Assembly (NCBI RefSeq): GCF_001513965.1 | Contig: NZ_KQ948019.1 | Coordinates: 282,215-321,220 of the forward strand | DNA from: Streptomyces cellostaticus | Lineage (GTDB): Bacteria; Actinomycetota; Actinomycetes; Streptomycetales; Streptomycetaceae | DNA length: 39,006 nt | Direction: 5' to 3' | In this document: positions 13,978 through 27,388 of the stretch, piece after piece | Numbering within the stretch: position 1 is the stretch's first letter | Layout of the letters: the number at the start of each line of letters is the position of its first letter | Notes under the pieces: model-generated | What the model was told of the DNA's origin: nothing | Database searches by the model: none | What the model saw: the letters and a program-made list of their open reading frames with translations, nothing else | Position numbers and translations under genes: made by a program

Positions 13978-15186
13978 GTGTCCCGTCGCCTGTTCACCTC
14001 GGAGTCCGTGACCGAGGGTCACCCCGACAAGATCGCTGACCAGATCAGCGACACCATTCTCGACGCGCTTCTGCGCGAGGACCCGACCTCCCGGGTCGCC
14101 GTCGAAACCCTGATCACCACCGGCCTGGTGCACGTGGCCGGCGAGGTCACGACCAAGGCATACGCGGACATCGCGACCCTGGTCCGCAACAAGATCCTGG
14201 AGATCGGCTACGACTCCTCGAAGAAGGGCTTCGACGGCGCCTCCTGCGGCGTGTCGGTCTCGATCGGCGCGCAGTCCCCGGACATCGCGCAGGGCGTCGA
14301 CACCGCGTACGAGAAGCGGGTCGAAGGTGACGAGGACGAGCTGGACAAGCAGGGCGCGGGCGACCAGGGCCTGATGTTCGGCTACGCGTCCGACGAGACG
14401 CCGACCCTGATGCCGCTGCCGATCTTCCTGGCGCACCGCCTGTCCAAGCGGCTGTCCGAGGTCCGCAAGAACGGCACCATCCCCTACCTGCGCCCGGACG
14501 GCAAGACGCAGGTCACCATCGAGTACGACGGCGACAAGGCCGTCCGCCTCGACACCGTGGTCGTCTCCTCGCAGCACGCCAGCGACATCGACCTGGAGTC
14601 GCTGCTGGCCCCCGACATCCGCGAGTTCGTCGTCGAGCCCGAGCTGAAGGCGCTCCTGGACGACGGCATCAAGCTGGACACCGAGGGCTACCGCCTGCTG
14701 GTCAACCCGACCGGCCGCTTCGAGATCGGCGGCCCGATGGGCGACGCCGGCCTCACCGGTCGCAAGATCATCATCGACACCTACGGCGGCATGGCCCGTC
14801 ACGGTGGCGGTGCCTTCTCCGGCAAGGACCCGTCCAAGGTCGACCGCTCCGCCGCGTACGCCATGCGCTGGGTCGCCAAGAACGTCGTGGCGGCGGGCCT
14901 GGCCTCCCGCTGCGAGGTCCAGGTCGCCTACGCCATCGGCAAGGCCGAGCCGGTCGGTCTGTTCGTGGAGACCTTCGGCACCAACAAGGTCGAGAACGAG
15001 AAGATCGAGAAGGCGATCGACGAGGTCTTCGACCTCCGTCCGGCCGCCATCATCCGCGACCTCGACCTGCTCCGCCCGATCTACGCCCAGACGGCGGCGT
15101 ACGGCCACTTCGGCCGCGAGGTGCCCGACTTCACCTGGGAGCGCACGGACCGCGTGGACGCGCTGCGCGAGGCCGTGGGCCTGTAG
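13978..15186 (+). CDS. metK: S-adenosylmethionine synthetase
   Basis: The enzyme joins ATP and methionine to make SAM, which in Streptomyces also influences antibiotic production. The 402-residue protein carries [19 protein letters not shown] near the N-terminus, the signature [12 protein letters not shown] (about 122-133), and the glycine-rich P-loop-like segment [19 protein letters not shown] (about 277-295). The GTG at 13978 follows AGGGAG. It is convergent with the S1-domain gene and separated from it by a strong UUCG-capped hairpin. Confidence 0.98.
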   Translation: MSRRLFTSESVTEGHPDKIADQISDTILDALLREDPTSRVAVETLITTGLVHVAGEVTTKAYADIATLVRNKILEIGYDSSKKGFDGASCGVSVSIGAQSPDIAQGVDTAYEKRVEGDEDELDKQGAGDQGLMFGYASDETPTLMPLPIFLAHRLSKRLSEVRKNGTIPYLRPDGKTQVTIEYDGDKAVRLDTVVVSSQHASDIDLESLLAPDIREFVVEPELKALLDDGIKLDTEGYRLLVNPTGRFEIGGPMGDAGLTGRKIIIDTYGGMARHGGGAFSGKDPSKVDRSAAYAMRWVAKNVVAAGLASRCEVQVAYAIGKAEPVGLFVETFGTNKVENEKIEKAIDEVFDLRPAAIIRDLDLLRPIYAQTAAYGHFGREVPDFTWERTDRVDALREAVGL

Positions 15187-15206
15187 GCCCCCGCAACGGC
15201 TTCTCA

Positions 15207-15243
15207 CCGAGGCCCGGCTTCCCTTCGGGGGGCCGGGCCTCGG
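15207..15243. terminator. Convergent terminator with inner UUCG tetraloop
   Basis: The 12-bp outer stem pairs 15207-15218 with 15232-15243 exactly. Inside it, CCC (15221-15223) and GGG (15228-15230) close a TTCG loop, a very stable C(UUCG)G cap. It lies between the convergent metK and S1-domain genes, so it can serve both. Confidence 0.85.
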
Positions 15244-15255
15244 CGCTGCGGTCGG

Positions 15256-16059
15256 TCAGGAGGCGGGCGCCAGCCGGATGCGGCGCCGCGCACGGTCGAT
15301 CTCCAGGATCCTGACCGCCAGCTCCTGCCCTTCACGGACGACCTGTCCGCCCAGGTCGGACACGTGCACCAGGCCCTCCGCGGCCTCGCCGACGCGGACG
15401 AACACGCCGAAGGGGAGCACCTTGGTCACCGGGCCCGTCGTGACGTCTCCCACGCCCGGGGCGAGTGCGTCCCAGGGATCCTTCTGGAGGGCCTTGAGCG
15501 AGATGACGACTTCCCCCTGGTGGGTGTCGGTGCCGATCACCTCGCCGGCGACCCGCTGACCGGGCCGGACCACGTCCTTGGGGTGATCGATGCGCGACCA
15601 GGTGAGATCGGGGACGCGGATGAAACCCGTCCCGGGATAGGCGGGATGCGGGGGCTCCCCGTCGAGCCGTACGAACACCCCGAAGTTGTGCACGGCCGCC
15701 ACCGTCCCCGTGACCACGTCGCCGGGCCGGTTACGGAGCAGGTGGCGGTACAGGGCCTCGTCCTCACAGGCCTTGGCGGAGAGAGTGACCTCGCCCTTGT
15801 GCTCGTCGGCGCCGAGCACCTCGGCGGTGATCCGCCTGCCGACCGCCACCATCTCCGAGGGGTGCTCGAACGCGGCCCACGACAGCAGGTGCCGGGCGAT
15901 GCGTCCCGTCGGCGCCTGCGGATCGTCCCCGTCGAGCCGTACGAGGACATCGCCCCGCTCGCCGAAACCGGCGACCGTGCCGGTCATGACCTCCCCGGCG
16001 GGAAAGGCCGCAAGGCGTGCACGCAGTTCATCGAGCGGGTCCGGAGCCGGTTCGGTCAT
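15256..16059 (-). CDS. Protein with three S1-type RNA-binding domains
   Basis: The product is 267 residues from the ATG at 16057-16059; a GTG six codons upstream (16077) is possible. Three S1 OB-fold repeats can be seen: GEVMTGTVAGFGERGDVLVRLDG, GDVVTGTVAAVHNFGVFVRLDG, and a more diverged GDVTTGPVTKVLPFGVFVRVG, which continues EGLVHVSDL and ends in ILEIDRARRRIRLAP. The repeats resemble ribosomal protein S1 or RNase-associated modules, but there is no catalytic domain, so it probably binds RNA in the cytoplasm. On the minus strand TAGGCT lies 7 nt before this ATG, and there is no Shine-Dalgarno, so the message may be leaderless. Its exact function is unknown. Confidence 0.9.
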   Translation of the reverse strand: MTEPAPDPLDELRARLAAFPAGEVMTGTVAGFGERGDVLVRLDGDDPQAPTGRIARHLLSWAAFEHPSEMVAVGRRITAEVLGADEHKGEVTLSAKACEDEALYRHLLRNRPGDVVTGTVAAVHNFGVFVRLDGEPPHPAYPGTGFIRVPDLTWSRIDHPKDVVRPGQRVAGEVIGTDTHQGEVVISLKALQKDPWDALAPGVGDVTTGPVTKVLPFGVFVRVGEAAEGLVHVSDLGGQVVREGQELAVRILEIDRARRRIRLAPAS

Positions 16060-16192
16060 GTCCGTGAGCCTAGGCACGAACGCGCGGGCACCGGAAGGGA
16101 ATCGAGTCGCGGGCGCGGCCCGGGAATCCCTACGCTGAGGCCACCGACGCCGCCCGGTGCGAAGGACGCGGGTACTTCCGGGTGATCCCCTC

Positions 16193-16209
16193 GCAGGTTC
16201 GAATCCTGC
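16193..16209 (+). other. tRNA T-arm-like sequence (possible tRNA remnant)
   Basis: GCAGG (16193-16197), TTCGAAT, then CCTGC (16205-16209) is a perfect T-arm with canonical TTCGAAT loop. The following TGCCGGT (16210-16216) can pair 6 of 7 with ACCGACG at 16143-16149, as an acceptor stem would. No convincing D-arm or anticodon arm can be drawn between them, so I do not call a functional tRNA. Confidence 0.4.
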
Positions 16210-16211
16210 TG

Positions 16212-16232
16212 CCGGTCCCGTTGTGGGACCGG
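16212..16232 (+). terminator. 8-bp hairpin ahead of priA
   Basis: CCGGTCCC (16212-16219) pairs with GGGACCGG (16225-16232) around GTTGT. It directly follows the tRNA-like T-arm and precedes the priA promoter region. It may be a terminator for a former or cryptic tRNA transcript. Confidence 0.5.
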
Positions 16233-16347
16233 TATGGCCGAGCGGCCCAAGGCAGAAGCGCCGAACGGCACCCCGCTGCCGACCTGGATCTCGGGCGGGC
16301 GTCGGTCGCCGGCTCGTCTGTCAGTGCCGTTTGGTAAGAATGCAGGC

Positions 16348-18507
16348 GTGAGCAGCGAGAACGGGTCGCCCCGGTCAGAAGGGGACGGCGGGGCCGAAGG
16401 GGCGCCGCCGGAGCAGCTCGCGCTCATCCGGGAGAGCGTGCGCGGGGCCAAGGTGCCCCGGGCCAAGCCGCGCACGTGGCGGGGGGCCGCCCTGGCCAAG
16501 GAGCGGCCCGTGGCGCGCGTGCTCGTGGACAAGGGCGTGCTCCACCTCGACCGGTACTTCGACTACGCCGTGCCCGAGGAACTGGACGCCGAGGCGCAGC
16601 CCGGGGTCAGGGTGCGGGTCCGGTTCGGGGCCGGGCGGCACCGGGTGCGGGAGGGGCGCCGCGAGGGCGGCGGGCTCATCGACGGGTTCCTCATCGAGCG
16701 GCGGACCGAGTCCGACTACGCGGGGCCGCTGGCAGCCCTCGCCCAGGTCGTGTCGCCCGAGCCCGTGCTGAGCGAGGGACTGCTCGGGCTCGCGCGGGCT
16801 GTTGCCGACCGGTACGCGGGCAGCCTCGCCGATGTGCTCCAGCTGGCCGTGCCGCCGCGCAGCGCGCGGGCCGAGCGGCGGCCGTCGCCCGCACCCCTGC
16901 CGCCGCCGGCCGCGCCCGCCGCCGGGTCGTGGGCGCGGTACGAGCACGGGGGTGCCTTCCTGGAATCGCTGGCGTCCGGAGGTGCGCCCAGGGCGGTGTG
17001 GAACGCCCTGCCGGGGCCGCTGTGGAGCGAGGAGCTGGCCCGGGCCGTCGCCGCGACGCTCGCCTCAGGACGCGGCACGCTCGTCGTCGTGCCGGACGGG
17101 CGGGCCGCCACCCGGGTCGACGCCGCGCTCACCGCGCTGCTCGGCGAGGGCCGGCATGTGCTGCTCACTGCGGACGCCGGGCCCGAGAAGCGGTACGCGC
17201 AGTGGCTCGCGGTGCGGCGGGGAGCCGTACGGGCCGTGGTCGGCACGCGGGCGGCCATGTTCGCACCCGTGCAGGACCTGGGGCTCGTCGCCATCTGGGA
17301 CGACGGGGACGACAGTCACAGTGAGCAGCATGCTCCTCAGCCGCACGCGCGCGATGTGCTGCTGTTGCGGGCCGCCCTGGACAAGTGCGGCTTCCTGTCC
17401 GGCAGTTGGAGCTGCACCGTCGAAGCCGCGCAGCTCGTGGAGAGCGGCTGGGCGCGGCCCCTGGCCGCCGGGCGGGAGCAGGTACGGCGGGCCGCGCCGC
17501 TGGTGCGGACCGTGGGGGACGACGACCTCGCACGCGACGAGGCGGCCCGCGCCGCCCGGCTGCCCACCCTCGCCTGGCAGGTGGTCCGCGAGGGGCTCCA
17601 GCACGGACCGGTGCTGGTCCAGGTGCCCAGGCGCGGCTATGTGCCACGCCTGGCCTGCGCGCAGTGCCGGGCGCCCGCGCGATGCCGGCACTGCGCCGGA
17701 CCTTTGCAGGCGCAGGACGCGGGCGCGTTGCGGTGCGACTGGTGCGGGCGTGAGGAGAACGCCTGGCACTGCCCGGAGTGCGGCGGCTTCCGGCTGCGGG
17801 CCCAGGTCGTCGGCGCGCGCCGGACCGCCGAGGAGCTGGGGCGGGCCTTTCCCGCTGTACCGGTGCGCACCTCGGGGCGTGAGCATGTACTGGACACGGT
17901 CCCGGGCACGCCCGCGCTGGTCGTGAGTACCCCGGGAGCCGAACCGGTTGCCGAGGGCGGTTACGCGGCCGCCCTGCTGCTGGACGGCTGGGCCATGCTC
18001 GGGCGGCCCGACCTGCGGGCCGGTGAGGACGCGCTGCGCCGGTGGATCGCGGCCGGGGCGCTGGTGCGGCCGCAGGGGGAGCGGGGGACCGTGGTCGTCG
18101 TGGCCGAGCCGACCCTCAGGCCCGTGCAGGCGCTGGTGCGGTGGGACCCCGTGGGGCATGCCGTGCGCGAGCTGGCCGAGCGGGCCGAACTGGGGTTCCC
18201 CCCGGTGTCGCGGATGGCGGCCGTGTCCGGGACGCCGACGGCCGTCGCCGAGTTCCTGGGGGCGGTGGAACTGCCGCCGGACGCAGAGGTGTTGGGCCCT
18301 GTGCCGCTGCCGCCCACGCTGCCCGGACGGGCGCGCAGGCCCGGTGCGGCGCCTCCCGGGGAACACTGGGAGCGGGCGCTCGTCCGGGTGCCGCCGGGCA
18401 GCGGGGCCACGCTGGCCACCGCCCTGAAGACCGCTCAGGCTGCGCGGATGGCGCGCGGGAGCGGGGAGCCGGTGCGGGTGCGGATCGATCCACCGGACAT
18501 CGGCTGA
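16348..18507 (+). CDS. priA: PriA-like primosomal protein with degenerate helicase core
   Basis: PriA restarts collapsed replication forks. From the GTG at 16348 the protein is 719 residues. The N-terminal 3'-DNA-binding domain (ARVLVDKGVLHLDRYFDYAVPEEL) and the central zinc-binding cysteine clusters (CAQC, CRHC, CDWC, CPEC) are kept. The helicase motifs are lost: the expected GVTGSGKTE P-loop position reads NALPGPLWSEE, and the DEEH box reads WDDGDD. Actinobacterial PriA is known to lack these motifs and is thought not to be a helicase. TAAGAAT ends 6 nt before the GTG and no ribosome site is present, so it may be leaderless. The frame stays open upstream to 16234, giving an alternative 757-residue form. 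Confidence 0.93.
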   Translation: MSSENGSPRSEGDGGAEGAPPEQLALIRESVRGAKVPRAKPRTWRGAALAKERPVARVLVDKGVLHLDRYFDYAVPEELDAEAQPGVRVRVRFGAGRHRVREGRREGGGLIDGFLIERRTESDYAGPLAALAQVVSPEPVLSEGLLGLARAVADRYAGSLADVLQLAVPPRSARAERRPSPAPLPPPAAPAAGSWARYEHGGAFLESLASGGAPRAVWNALPGPLWSEELARAVAATLASGRGTLVVVPDGRAATRVDAALTALLGEGRHVLLTADAGPEKRYAQWLAVRRGAVRAVVGTRAAMFAPVQDLGLVAIWDDGDDSHSEQHAPQPHARDVLLLRAALDKCGFLSGSWSCTVEAAQLVESGWARPLAAGREQVRRAAPLVRTVGDDDLARDEAARAARLPTLAWQVVREGLQHGPVLVQVPRRGYVPRLACAQCRAPARCRHCAGPLQAQDAGALRCDWCGREENAWHCPECGGFRLRAQVVGARRTAEELGRAFPAVPVRTSGREHVLDTVPGTPALVVSTPGAEPVAEGGYAAALLLDGWAMLGRPDLRAGEDALRRWIAAGALVRPQGERGTVVVVAEPTLRPVQALVRWDPVGHAVRELAERAELGFPPVSRMAAVSGTPTAVAEFLGAVELPPDAEVLGPVPLPPTLPGRARRPGAAPPGEHWERALVRVPPGSGATLATALKTAQAARMARGSGEPVRVRIDPPDIG

Positions 18508-18548
18508 GTGCCGCTGCCGGGCGCGGACGGCGCGGCGCTTCGGTGATG

Positions 18549-18578
18549 GCCCGGCATACGGCTGCCCGGCATACGGCT
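18549..18578. repeat. Two exact tandem copies of a 15-bp unit
   Basis: GCCCGGCATACGGCT occurs at 18549-18563 and again at 18564-18578, directly before the terminator hairpin between priA and the convergent HTH gene. It is probably a simple slippage duplication. Confidence 0.85.
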
Positions 18579-18607
18579 GCCCTCCCGGAGGTCTCCCGGG
18601 AGGGCAG
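18577..18607. terminator. Convergent terminator between priA and the HTH gene
   Basis: Twelve-base arms 18577-18588 and 18596-18607 pair perfectly around a 7-nt loop. The position between the convergent stops (18507 and 18620) supports a bidirectional terminator. Confidence 0.8.
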
Positions 18608-18619
18608 GGTTCGGGCGGG

Positions 18620-20763
<2,144 letters not shown>

Positions 20764-20765
20764 GG

Positions 20766-20780
20766 CCCCGCAAGGCGGGG
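20766..20780 (+). terminator. Short hairpin between fmt and rsmB
   Basis: CCCCGC (20766-20771) and GCGGGG (20775-20780) pair around AAG just after the fmt stop. The stem is short with no U-run, so readthrough to rsmB is likely. Confidence 0.5.
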
Positions 20781-20844
20781 GTGACGGTGCCCCGGCGTAC
20801 GCTGGGAACCGCACCCCCATCTTCACATCCGGAGCACCTTTTTC

Positions 20845-22263
20845 GTGAGCGAGCAGTCCCGGCGGCCGCGCAAGCCCGCCAAGCCCTACCGCCGTCCCCA
20901 GAAGGACCCCGTCCGCATCCTCGCCTTCGAGGCGCTGCGCGCCGTGGACGAGCGGGACGCGTACGCCAACCTCGTGCTGCCGCCGCTGCTGCGCAAGGCG
21001 CGTGAGAAGGGCGACTTCGACACGCGGGACGCCGCCCTCGCCACCGAGCTGGTGTACGGCACGCTGCGCCGGCAGGGGACGTACGACGCCGTCATCACCG
21101 CGTGTGTAGACCGGCCGTTGCGGGAGGTCGACCCGCCGGTGCTCGACGTGCTGAGCCTCGGCGTCCACCAGCTGCTCGGGACGCGGATTCCCACGCACGC
21201 GGCCGTGTCCGCCTCCGTGGAGCTGGCGCGGGTGGTGCTCGGGGACGGGCGGGCCAAGTTCGTCAACGCCGTGCTGCGCAAGGTCGCCCAGAACGACCTC
21301 GACGGGTGGCTGGAAAAGGTCGCGCCGCCCTATGACGAGGATCCCGAGGACCATCTCGCCGTCGTGCACTCGCATCCCCGCTGGGTCGTCTCCGCGCTGT
21401 GGGACTCCCTCGGCGGCGGGCGGGCCGGTATCGAGGACCTGCTGGAGGCGGACAACGAGCGGCCCGAGGTGACGCTGGTCGCGCGGCCGGGGCGGGCCAC
21501 CACCGAGGAACTGCTGCGCGAGGACGCAGCCGTGCCGGGACGCTGGTCGCCGTATGCGGTGCGGCTCGCCGAGGGCGGTGAGCCGGGTGCCGTCGAGGCC
21601 GTGCGCGAGGGGCGGGCCGGGGTGCAGGACGAGGGCAGCCAGCTGGTCGCCCTCGCACTGGCGAACGCTCCCGTCGACGGGCCCGACGAGAAGTGGCTCG
21701 ACGGATGCGCCGGTCCCGGCGGCAAGGCCGCGCTGCTGGCCGCCCTCGCCGCCGAGCGCGGAGCCGCGCTGCTCGCCTCCGAGAAACAGCCGCACCGGGC
21801 GGGTCTGGTGGCCAAGGCCCTGCACGGCAACCCGGGGCCGTACCAGGTCATCGCCGCCGACGGGACCCGGCCGCCGTGGCGGCCCGGCAGCTTCGACCGC
21901 GTGTTGATGGACGTGCCGTGCACCGGCCTCGGCGCGCTGCGCCGGCGCCCCGAGGCCCGGTGGCGGCGCCGCCCCGAGGATCTGGAAAGCTTCGCGCCGC
22001 TCCAGCGGTCCCTGCTGCGCACCGCGCTGGACTCGGTGCGCGTCGGCGGGGTCGTCGGCTACGCCACCTGCTCGCCGCACCTCGCCGAGACCCGGGCGGT
22101 CGTCGCCGACGTGCTCAAGCAGTACCCGGAGGCGGAGCTCATCGACGCCCGGCCGCTGCTGCCCGGTGTCCCCGCGCTCGGCGACGGCCCGGACGTGCAG
22201 CTGTGGCCGCATCTGCACGGCACGGACGCGATGTACCTGGCGCTCATCCGCCGCACCGGCTGA
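20845..22263 (+). CDS. rsmB: 16S rRNA (cytosine-967) methyltransferase, Sun/RsmB family
   Basis: The protein (472 residues) methylates C5 of a 16S rRNA cytosine using SAM. The N-terminal half is a NusB-like RNA-binding domain ([27 protein letters not shown]... [13 protein letters not shown]). The C-terminal Rossmann methyltransferase shows [16 protein letters not shown] (SAM loop), the motif IV cysteine in [18 protein letters not shown], and the motif VI catalytic cysteine in GYATCSPH. The GTG at 20845 follows GGAG with a 10-nt gap. A hairpin follows its stop. Confidence 0.96.
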   Translation: MSEQSRRPRKPAKPYRRPQKDPVRILAFEALRAVDERDAYANLVLPPLLRKAREKGDFDTRDAALATELVYGTLRRQGTYDAVITACVDRPLREVDPPVLDVLSLGVHQLLGTRIPTHAAVSASVELARVVLGDGRAKFVNAVLRKVAQNDLDGWLEKVAPPYDEDPEDHLAVVHSHPRWVVSALWDSLGGGRAGIEDLLEADNERPEVTLVARPGRATTEELLREDAAVPGRWSPYAVRLAEGGEPGAVEAVREGRAGVQDEGSQLVALALANAPVDGPDEKWLDGCAGPGGKAALLAALAAERGAALLASEKQPHRAGLVAKALHGNPGPYQVIAADGTRPPWRPGSFDRVLMDVPCTGLGALRRRPEARWRRRPEDLESFAPLQRSLLRTALDSVRVGGVVGYATCSPHLAETRAVVADVLKQYPEAELIDARPLLPGVPALGDGPDVQLWPHLHGTDAMYLALIRRTG

Positions 22264-22270
22264 CGGCACC

Positions 22271-22301
22271 GGCCGGCCGCCGCCGGGAGGTGCGGCCGGC
22301 C
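22271..22301 (+). terminator. 10-bp hairpin after rsmB
   Basis: GGCCGGCCGC (22271-22280) pairs with GCGGCCGGCC (22292-22301). A nested alternative, GGAGG with CCTCC (22286-22307), overlaps it. It separates rsmB from the membrane-protein gene, which has its own candidate -10 TACGCT at 22311-22316. Confidence 0.7.
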
Positions 22302-22344
22302 GCCTCCGCTTACGCTCGTCGTGTCCCGACACGGTGGGGTCGCC

Positions 22345-23007
22345 ATGGTCCTCGATCTGCTGCTGATCGCCCTTGCCATCACCCTCGATCCCCTGCCGCT
22401 CATGGCGTTCGTCCTGGTGGTGGCGTCGAAGCGGGGCGTGTGGAAGGGACTCGTCTTCATCCTGAGCTGGCTGGCGTGCCTGGTCGTGGTGATCGCCCTC
22501 GTGCTGACCCTGACCGGCGGACAGCCTCCGTCACCGCGCGCACCGGCGTCGACGGCGGTGCTCGCGGTGAAGCTGGCGATCGGCGTGTCGTTCGTCGTCT
22601 ACGGCGAGTACCGGCGCCGGCAGCTGGTCGCGGCACGGGCCCGGGGCCGGGGCCCGGAGCCGCCGAGCCTGACCTCCGAGGCCGACCGCAGCTCGGTGTG
22701 GGCCTCGGCGGGCCTGGCGGTGCTGCTGCAGCCCTGGGGCATGGTCGCCGCAGGGGCCACGACGGTGGTGTCCGCGGACCTGTCCCACTCCACGACCTGG
22801 CTCGTCCTCTTCGCGTTCTGCCTGCTCAGCAGCGCGACCCTGGTCGCCGTCGAGCTGTACGTGGTGCTCGCGCCCACGCAGGCGAAGGCCCGTCTGCTGC
22901 GCCTGCGTGCGTGGATGAAGGCGCACCAGCAGCAGGCCATCGTGATCATCTGTCTCGTCCTCGGGTTCTGGCTCACCGGAAAGAGCATCTACCAGCTCAC
23001 CGCGTGA
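22345..23007 (+). CDS. GAP/Sap-like polytopic membrane protein
   Basis: The 220-residue protein has about six hydrophobic segments. The N-terminal [28 protein letters not shown] and the motif LDPLPLMAF are typical of the GAP family (PF11139; related to mycobacterial Sap, implicated in lipid or glycolipid export). A GTG at 22321 would add 8 residues; ATG 22345 is preferred because GGTGGGG lies at good spacing and the candidate -10 at 22311-22316 leaves too little room for translation from 22321. The C-terminus ends in a membrane helix ([25 protein letters not shown]). Substrate unknown; no functional partner is evident next to it. Confidence 0.85.
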   Translation: MVLDLLLIALAITLDPLPLMAFVLVVASKRGVWKGLVFILSWLACLVVVIALVLTLTGGQPPSPRAPASTAVLAVKLAIGVSFVVYGEYRRRQLVAARARGRGPEPPSLTSEADRSSVWASAGLAVLLQPWGMVAAGATTVVSADLSHSTTWLVLFAFCLLSSATLVAVELYVVLAPTQAKARLLRLRAWMKAHQQQAIVIICLVLGFWLTGKSIYQLTA

Positions 23008-23026
23008 GGCGGGAGCGCCCGACGGT

Positions 23027-23085
23027 GTCCACAGGCACGTGCGCGTACGGTCCGATAAGTATGATGAACGGTCTCGCCTGTGGAC
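23027..23085 (+). promoter_or_regulatory. Long-range inverted repeat upstream of rpe
   Basis: GTCCACAGGC (23027-23036) and GCCTGTGGAC (23076-23085) are perfect complements separated by 39 nt. The spacer contains ATGAACGG (23064-23071), also found ahead of the SorC gene. It could be an mRNA hairpin, an operator pair, or a terminator for the preceding gene. Confidence 0.55.
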
Positions 23086-23126
23086 CGGCGCGAACATCAG
23101 TGCCCCGGACATGGCAGGCTTGGGTC

Positions 23127-23813
23127 ATGGCCGCGCAGATCAACCCCAGCATCCTGTCCGCCGACTTCGCCCGCCTCGCGGACGAGGCGAAGGCGGTCGA
23201 GGGAGCCGACTGGCTCCACGTCGACGTCATGGACAACCATTTCGTCCCGAACCTCACGCTCGGCGTGCCGGTCGTGGAGTCCCTGGCCCGGGCGACGGGC
23301 ACCCCGCTGGACTGCCACCTGATGATCGAGAACCCCGATCGCTGGGCGCCGCAGTACGTGGAGGCGGGCGCCTCGTCCGTCACCTTCCACGTGGAGGCCG
23401 CCGCCGCGCCCGTGCGACTCGCCCGGGAAATCCGTGCCAAGGGTGCCCGCGCCTCCATGGCGCTCAAGCCCGCGACGCCGATCGAGCCGTACGAGGACCT
23501 CCTCCCGGAGCTCGACATGCTGCTGATCATGACGGTCGAGCCGGGGTTCGGCGGCCAGGCCTTCCTCGACATCATGCTTCCCAAGATCCGCCGCACCCGT
23601 GAGCTGATCACCAAGCACGGTCTGGAGCTGTGGCTGCAGGTCGACGGCGGTGTCTCGGCGTCCACGATCGAGCGGTGCGCGGAGGCGGGGGCGGACGTCT
23701 TCGTCGCCGGTTCGGCGGTGTACGGGGCCGAGGACCCGGCTCAAGCGGTGCGTGCGCTGCGCGCTCAGGCGGAGACGGCCACCGCCAAGGCGTCCTGGGC
23801 ATGCGACCACTGA
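23127..23813 (+). CDS. rpe: Ribulose-phosphate 3-epimerase
   Basis: The enzyme interconverts ribulose 5-phosphate and xylulose 5-phosphate in the pentose phosphate pathway. From the ATG at 23127 the product is 228 residues with the TIM-barrel hallmarks [24 protein letters not shown] (metal-binding His and Asp), [18 protein letters not shown] and QVDGGVS. There is no clear ribosome site. CAGGCT ends 6 nt before the ATG, so a leaderless message is possible. The gene precedes a SorC-type sugar regulator, and the two share an upstream octamer, which hints at common control. Confidence 0.97.
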   Translation: MAAQINPSILSADFARLADEAKAVEGADWLHVDVMDNHFVPNLTLGVPVVESLARATGTPLDCHLMIENPDRWAPQYVEAGASSVTFHVEAAAAPVRLAREIRAKGARASMALKPATPIEPYEDLLPELDMLLIMTVEPGFGGQAFLDIMLPKIRRTRELITKHGLELWLQVDGGVSASTIERCAEAGADVFVAGSAVYGAEDPAQAVRALRAQAETATAKASWACDH

Positions 23814-23824
23814 GCCACAGATAC

Positions 23825-23891
23825 ATGAACGCTTGAGTGAACGGCGCCCATCAGGGCGGATCAGTTGCGCCGAATCTGCAAGGATGAACGG
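23825..23891. promoter_or_regulatory. Repeated ATGAACGG-type motifs ahead of the SorC gene
   Basis: ATGAACGC (23825-23832), GTGAACGG (23837-23844) and ATGAACGG (23884-23891) lie in the 114-nt gap before the SorC gene. ATGAACGG also occurs in the rpe upstream region at 23064-23071. Four copies in two neighbouring promoter regions are suggestive of a shared operator, although the motif is not palindromic. Confidence 0.4.
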
Positions 23892-23927
23892 CGAATCCAG
23901 AGTGTGAACAGCAGTGAGGAGATCGCC

Positions 23928-24947
23928 GTGTCGGGTATGTCGGCGGGCCGGTCAGCCATGCGGATGGGACCCGCTGAGCTGGTGCAGGCGGCGGCCATGG
24001 CCCGCCGCTTCTACCTTGAGGGGAAGTCCAAGATCCAGATCGCGGAGGAGTTCGGCGTCAGCCGCTTCAAAGTGGCCCGGGTCCTGGAGACGGCCCTCGA
24101 ACGGGATCTCGTACGCATCGAGATCCGCGTGCCGGCCGAGCTGGACGCCGAGCGCTCCGACGCGCTCCGCGCCCGCTACGGCCTGAGGCACGCCGTCGTG
24201 GTGGAGTCCCCGGCCGAGGCCGAGGAGACCCCCGACCCCGAGAACCTCGGCGAGGTCGCCGCCGACCTGCTCGGCGAACTCGTCAACGAGGGGGACGTGC
24301 TCGGGCTGGCCTGGGGCCGGTCCACCATCCACATGGCGGCGGCCCTCGACCGGCTGCCGCCGTGCACGGTGGTGCAGCTGACGGGCGTGTACGACGCGGG
24401 GACCGCCGAGCGTGGCTCGGTGGAGGCAGTGCGGCGGGCCGCGCAGGTATCAGGCGGTGACGCGCACCCCATCTACGCGCCCATGCTGCTGCCGGACGCG
24501 GCCACCGCGGCGGCGCTGCGCAACCAGACCGGGATCGCCCGGGCCTACGAGTACTTCGACAAGGTCACGGTCGCCTGTGTCTCCATCGGCTCCTGGGAGC
24601 CGGGCATCTCGACGGTGCACGACATGCTCAGCGACGAGGAGCGCGCGCACTACGCCTCGCTCGGTGTCGCCGCCGAGATGTCCGCGCACCTGTTCGACGC
24701 CGAGGGGCGCCGGATCGGTCGGGACCTGGGGGAGCGGTGTATCACGGTCAAGGCCGACCAGCTGCGCCGTATCCCGGAGGTCGTGGCGATCGCCGGCGGG
24801 CAGCGCAAGGCGTCCGCGATCGACGCGGTGCTGCGCTCCGGCCTGGTCACCAGCCTGGTCACGGACACCTCGGCCGCGGACTACCTGATGACGGCGGGAC
24901 CGACGCCGAGGCCCGCGCTCAGCCGCGCGGACCCGGACGGGGTGTGA
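23928..24947 (+). CDS. SorC-family sugar-phosphate-sensing transcriptional regulator
   Basis: From the GTG at 23928 (GAGGAG at 23916-23921) the product is 339 residues. The N-terminal HTH is at about residues 18-50 (MARRFYLEGKSKIQIAEEFGVSRFKVARVLE), followed by the SorC/DeoR-C sugar-binding domain with GRSTIHMAAAL, VVQLTGVYD, the glycine motif VSIGSWEP, and VVAIAGGQRKASAI toward the end. Such regulators bind sugar phosphates. The position just after rpe suggests pentose or related control; this is inference. Three copies of an (A/G)TGAACG(G/C) motif stand upstream. Confidence 0.92.
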   Translation: MSGMSAGRSAMRMGPAELVQAAAMARRFYLEGKSKIQIAEEFGVSRFKVARVLETALERDLVRIEIRVPAELDAERSDALRARYGLRHAVVVESPAEAEETPDPENLGEVAADLLGELVNEGDVLGLAWGRSTIHMAAALDRLPPCTVVQLTGVYDAGTAERGSVEAVRRAAQVSGGDAHPIYAPMLLPDAATAAALRNQTGIARAYEYFDKVTVACVSIGSWEPGISTVHDMLSDEERAHYASLGVAAEMSAHLFDAEGRRIGRDLGERCITVKADQLRRIPEVVAIAGGQRKASAIDAVLRSGLVTSLVTDTSAADYLMTAGPTPRPALSRADPDGV

Positions 24948-24997
24948 CGGCGGGGCGTGGCGACGCAGTGACGGGACGGTCGTGGCAGCATCGCGGC

Positions 24998-27332
<2,335 letters not shown>

Positions 27333-27351
27333 CCCCGACTCCTTGTCCTGC

Positions 27352-27388
27352 GGCCCCCGCTGTTCCCCTGTCGGGAACAGCGGGGGCC
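27352..27388 (+). terminator. 16-bp perfect terminator after guaB1
   Basis: Arms 27352-27367 and 27373-27388 pair exactly around the loop CTGTC. It lies 20 nt after the guaB1 stop. Confidence 0.85.

Noticed and set aside
16234..16347. N-terminal extension of PriA from ATG 16234
   Set aside because: The extra 38 residues are low-complexity and not conserved in my memory of the family, and the ATG overlaps the region after the hairpin. GTG 16348 with an adjacent -10 is preferred.
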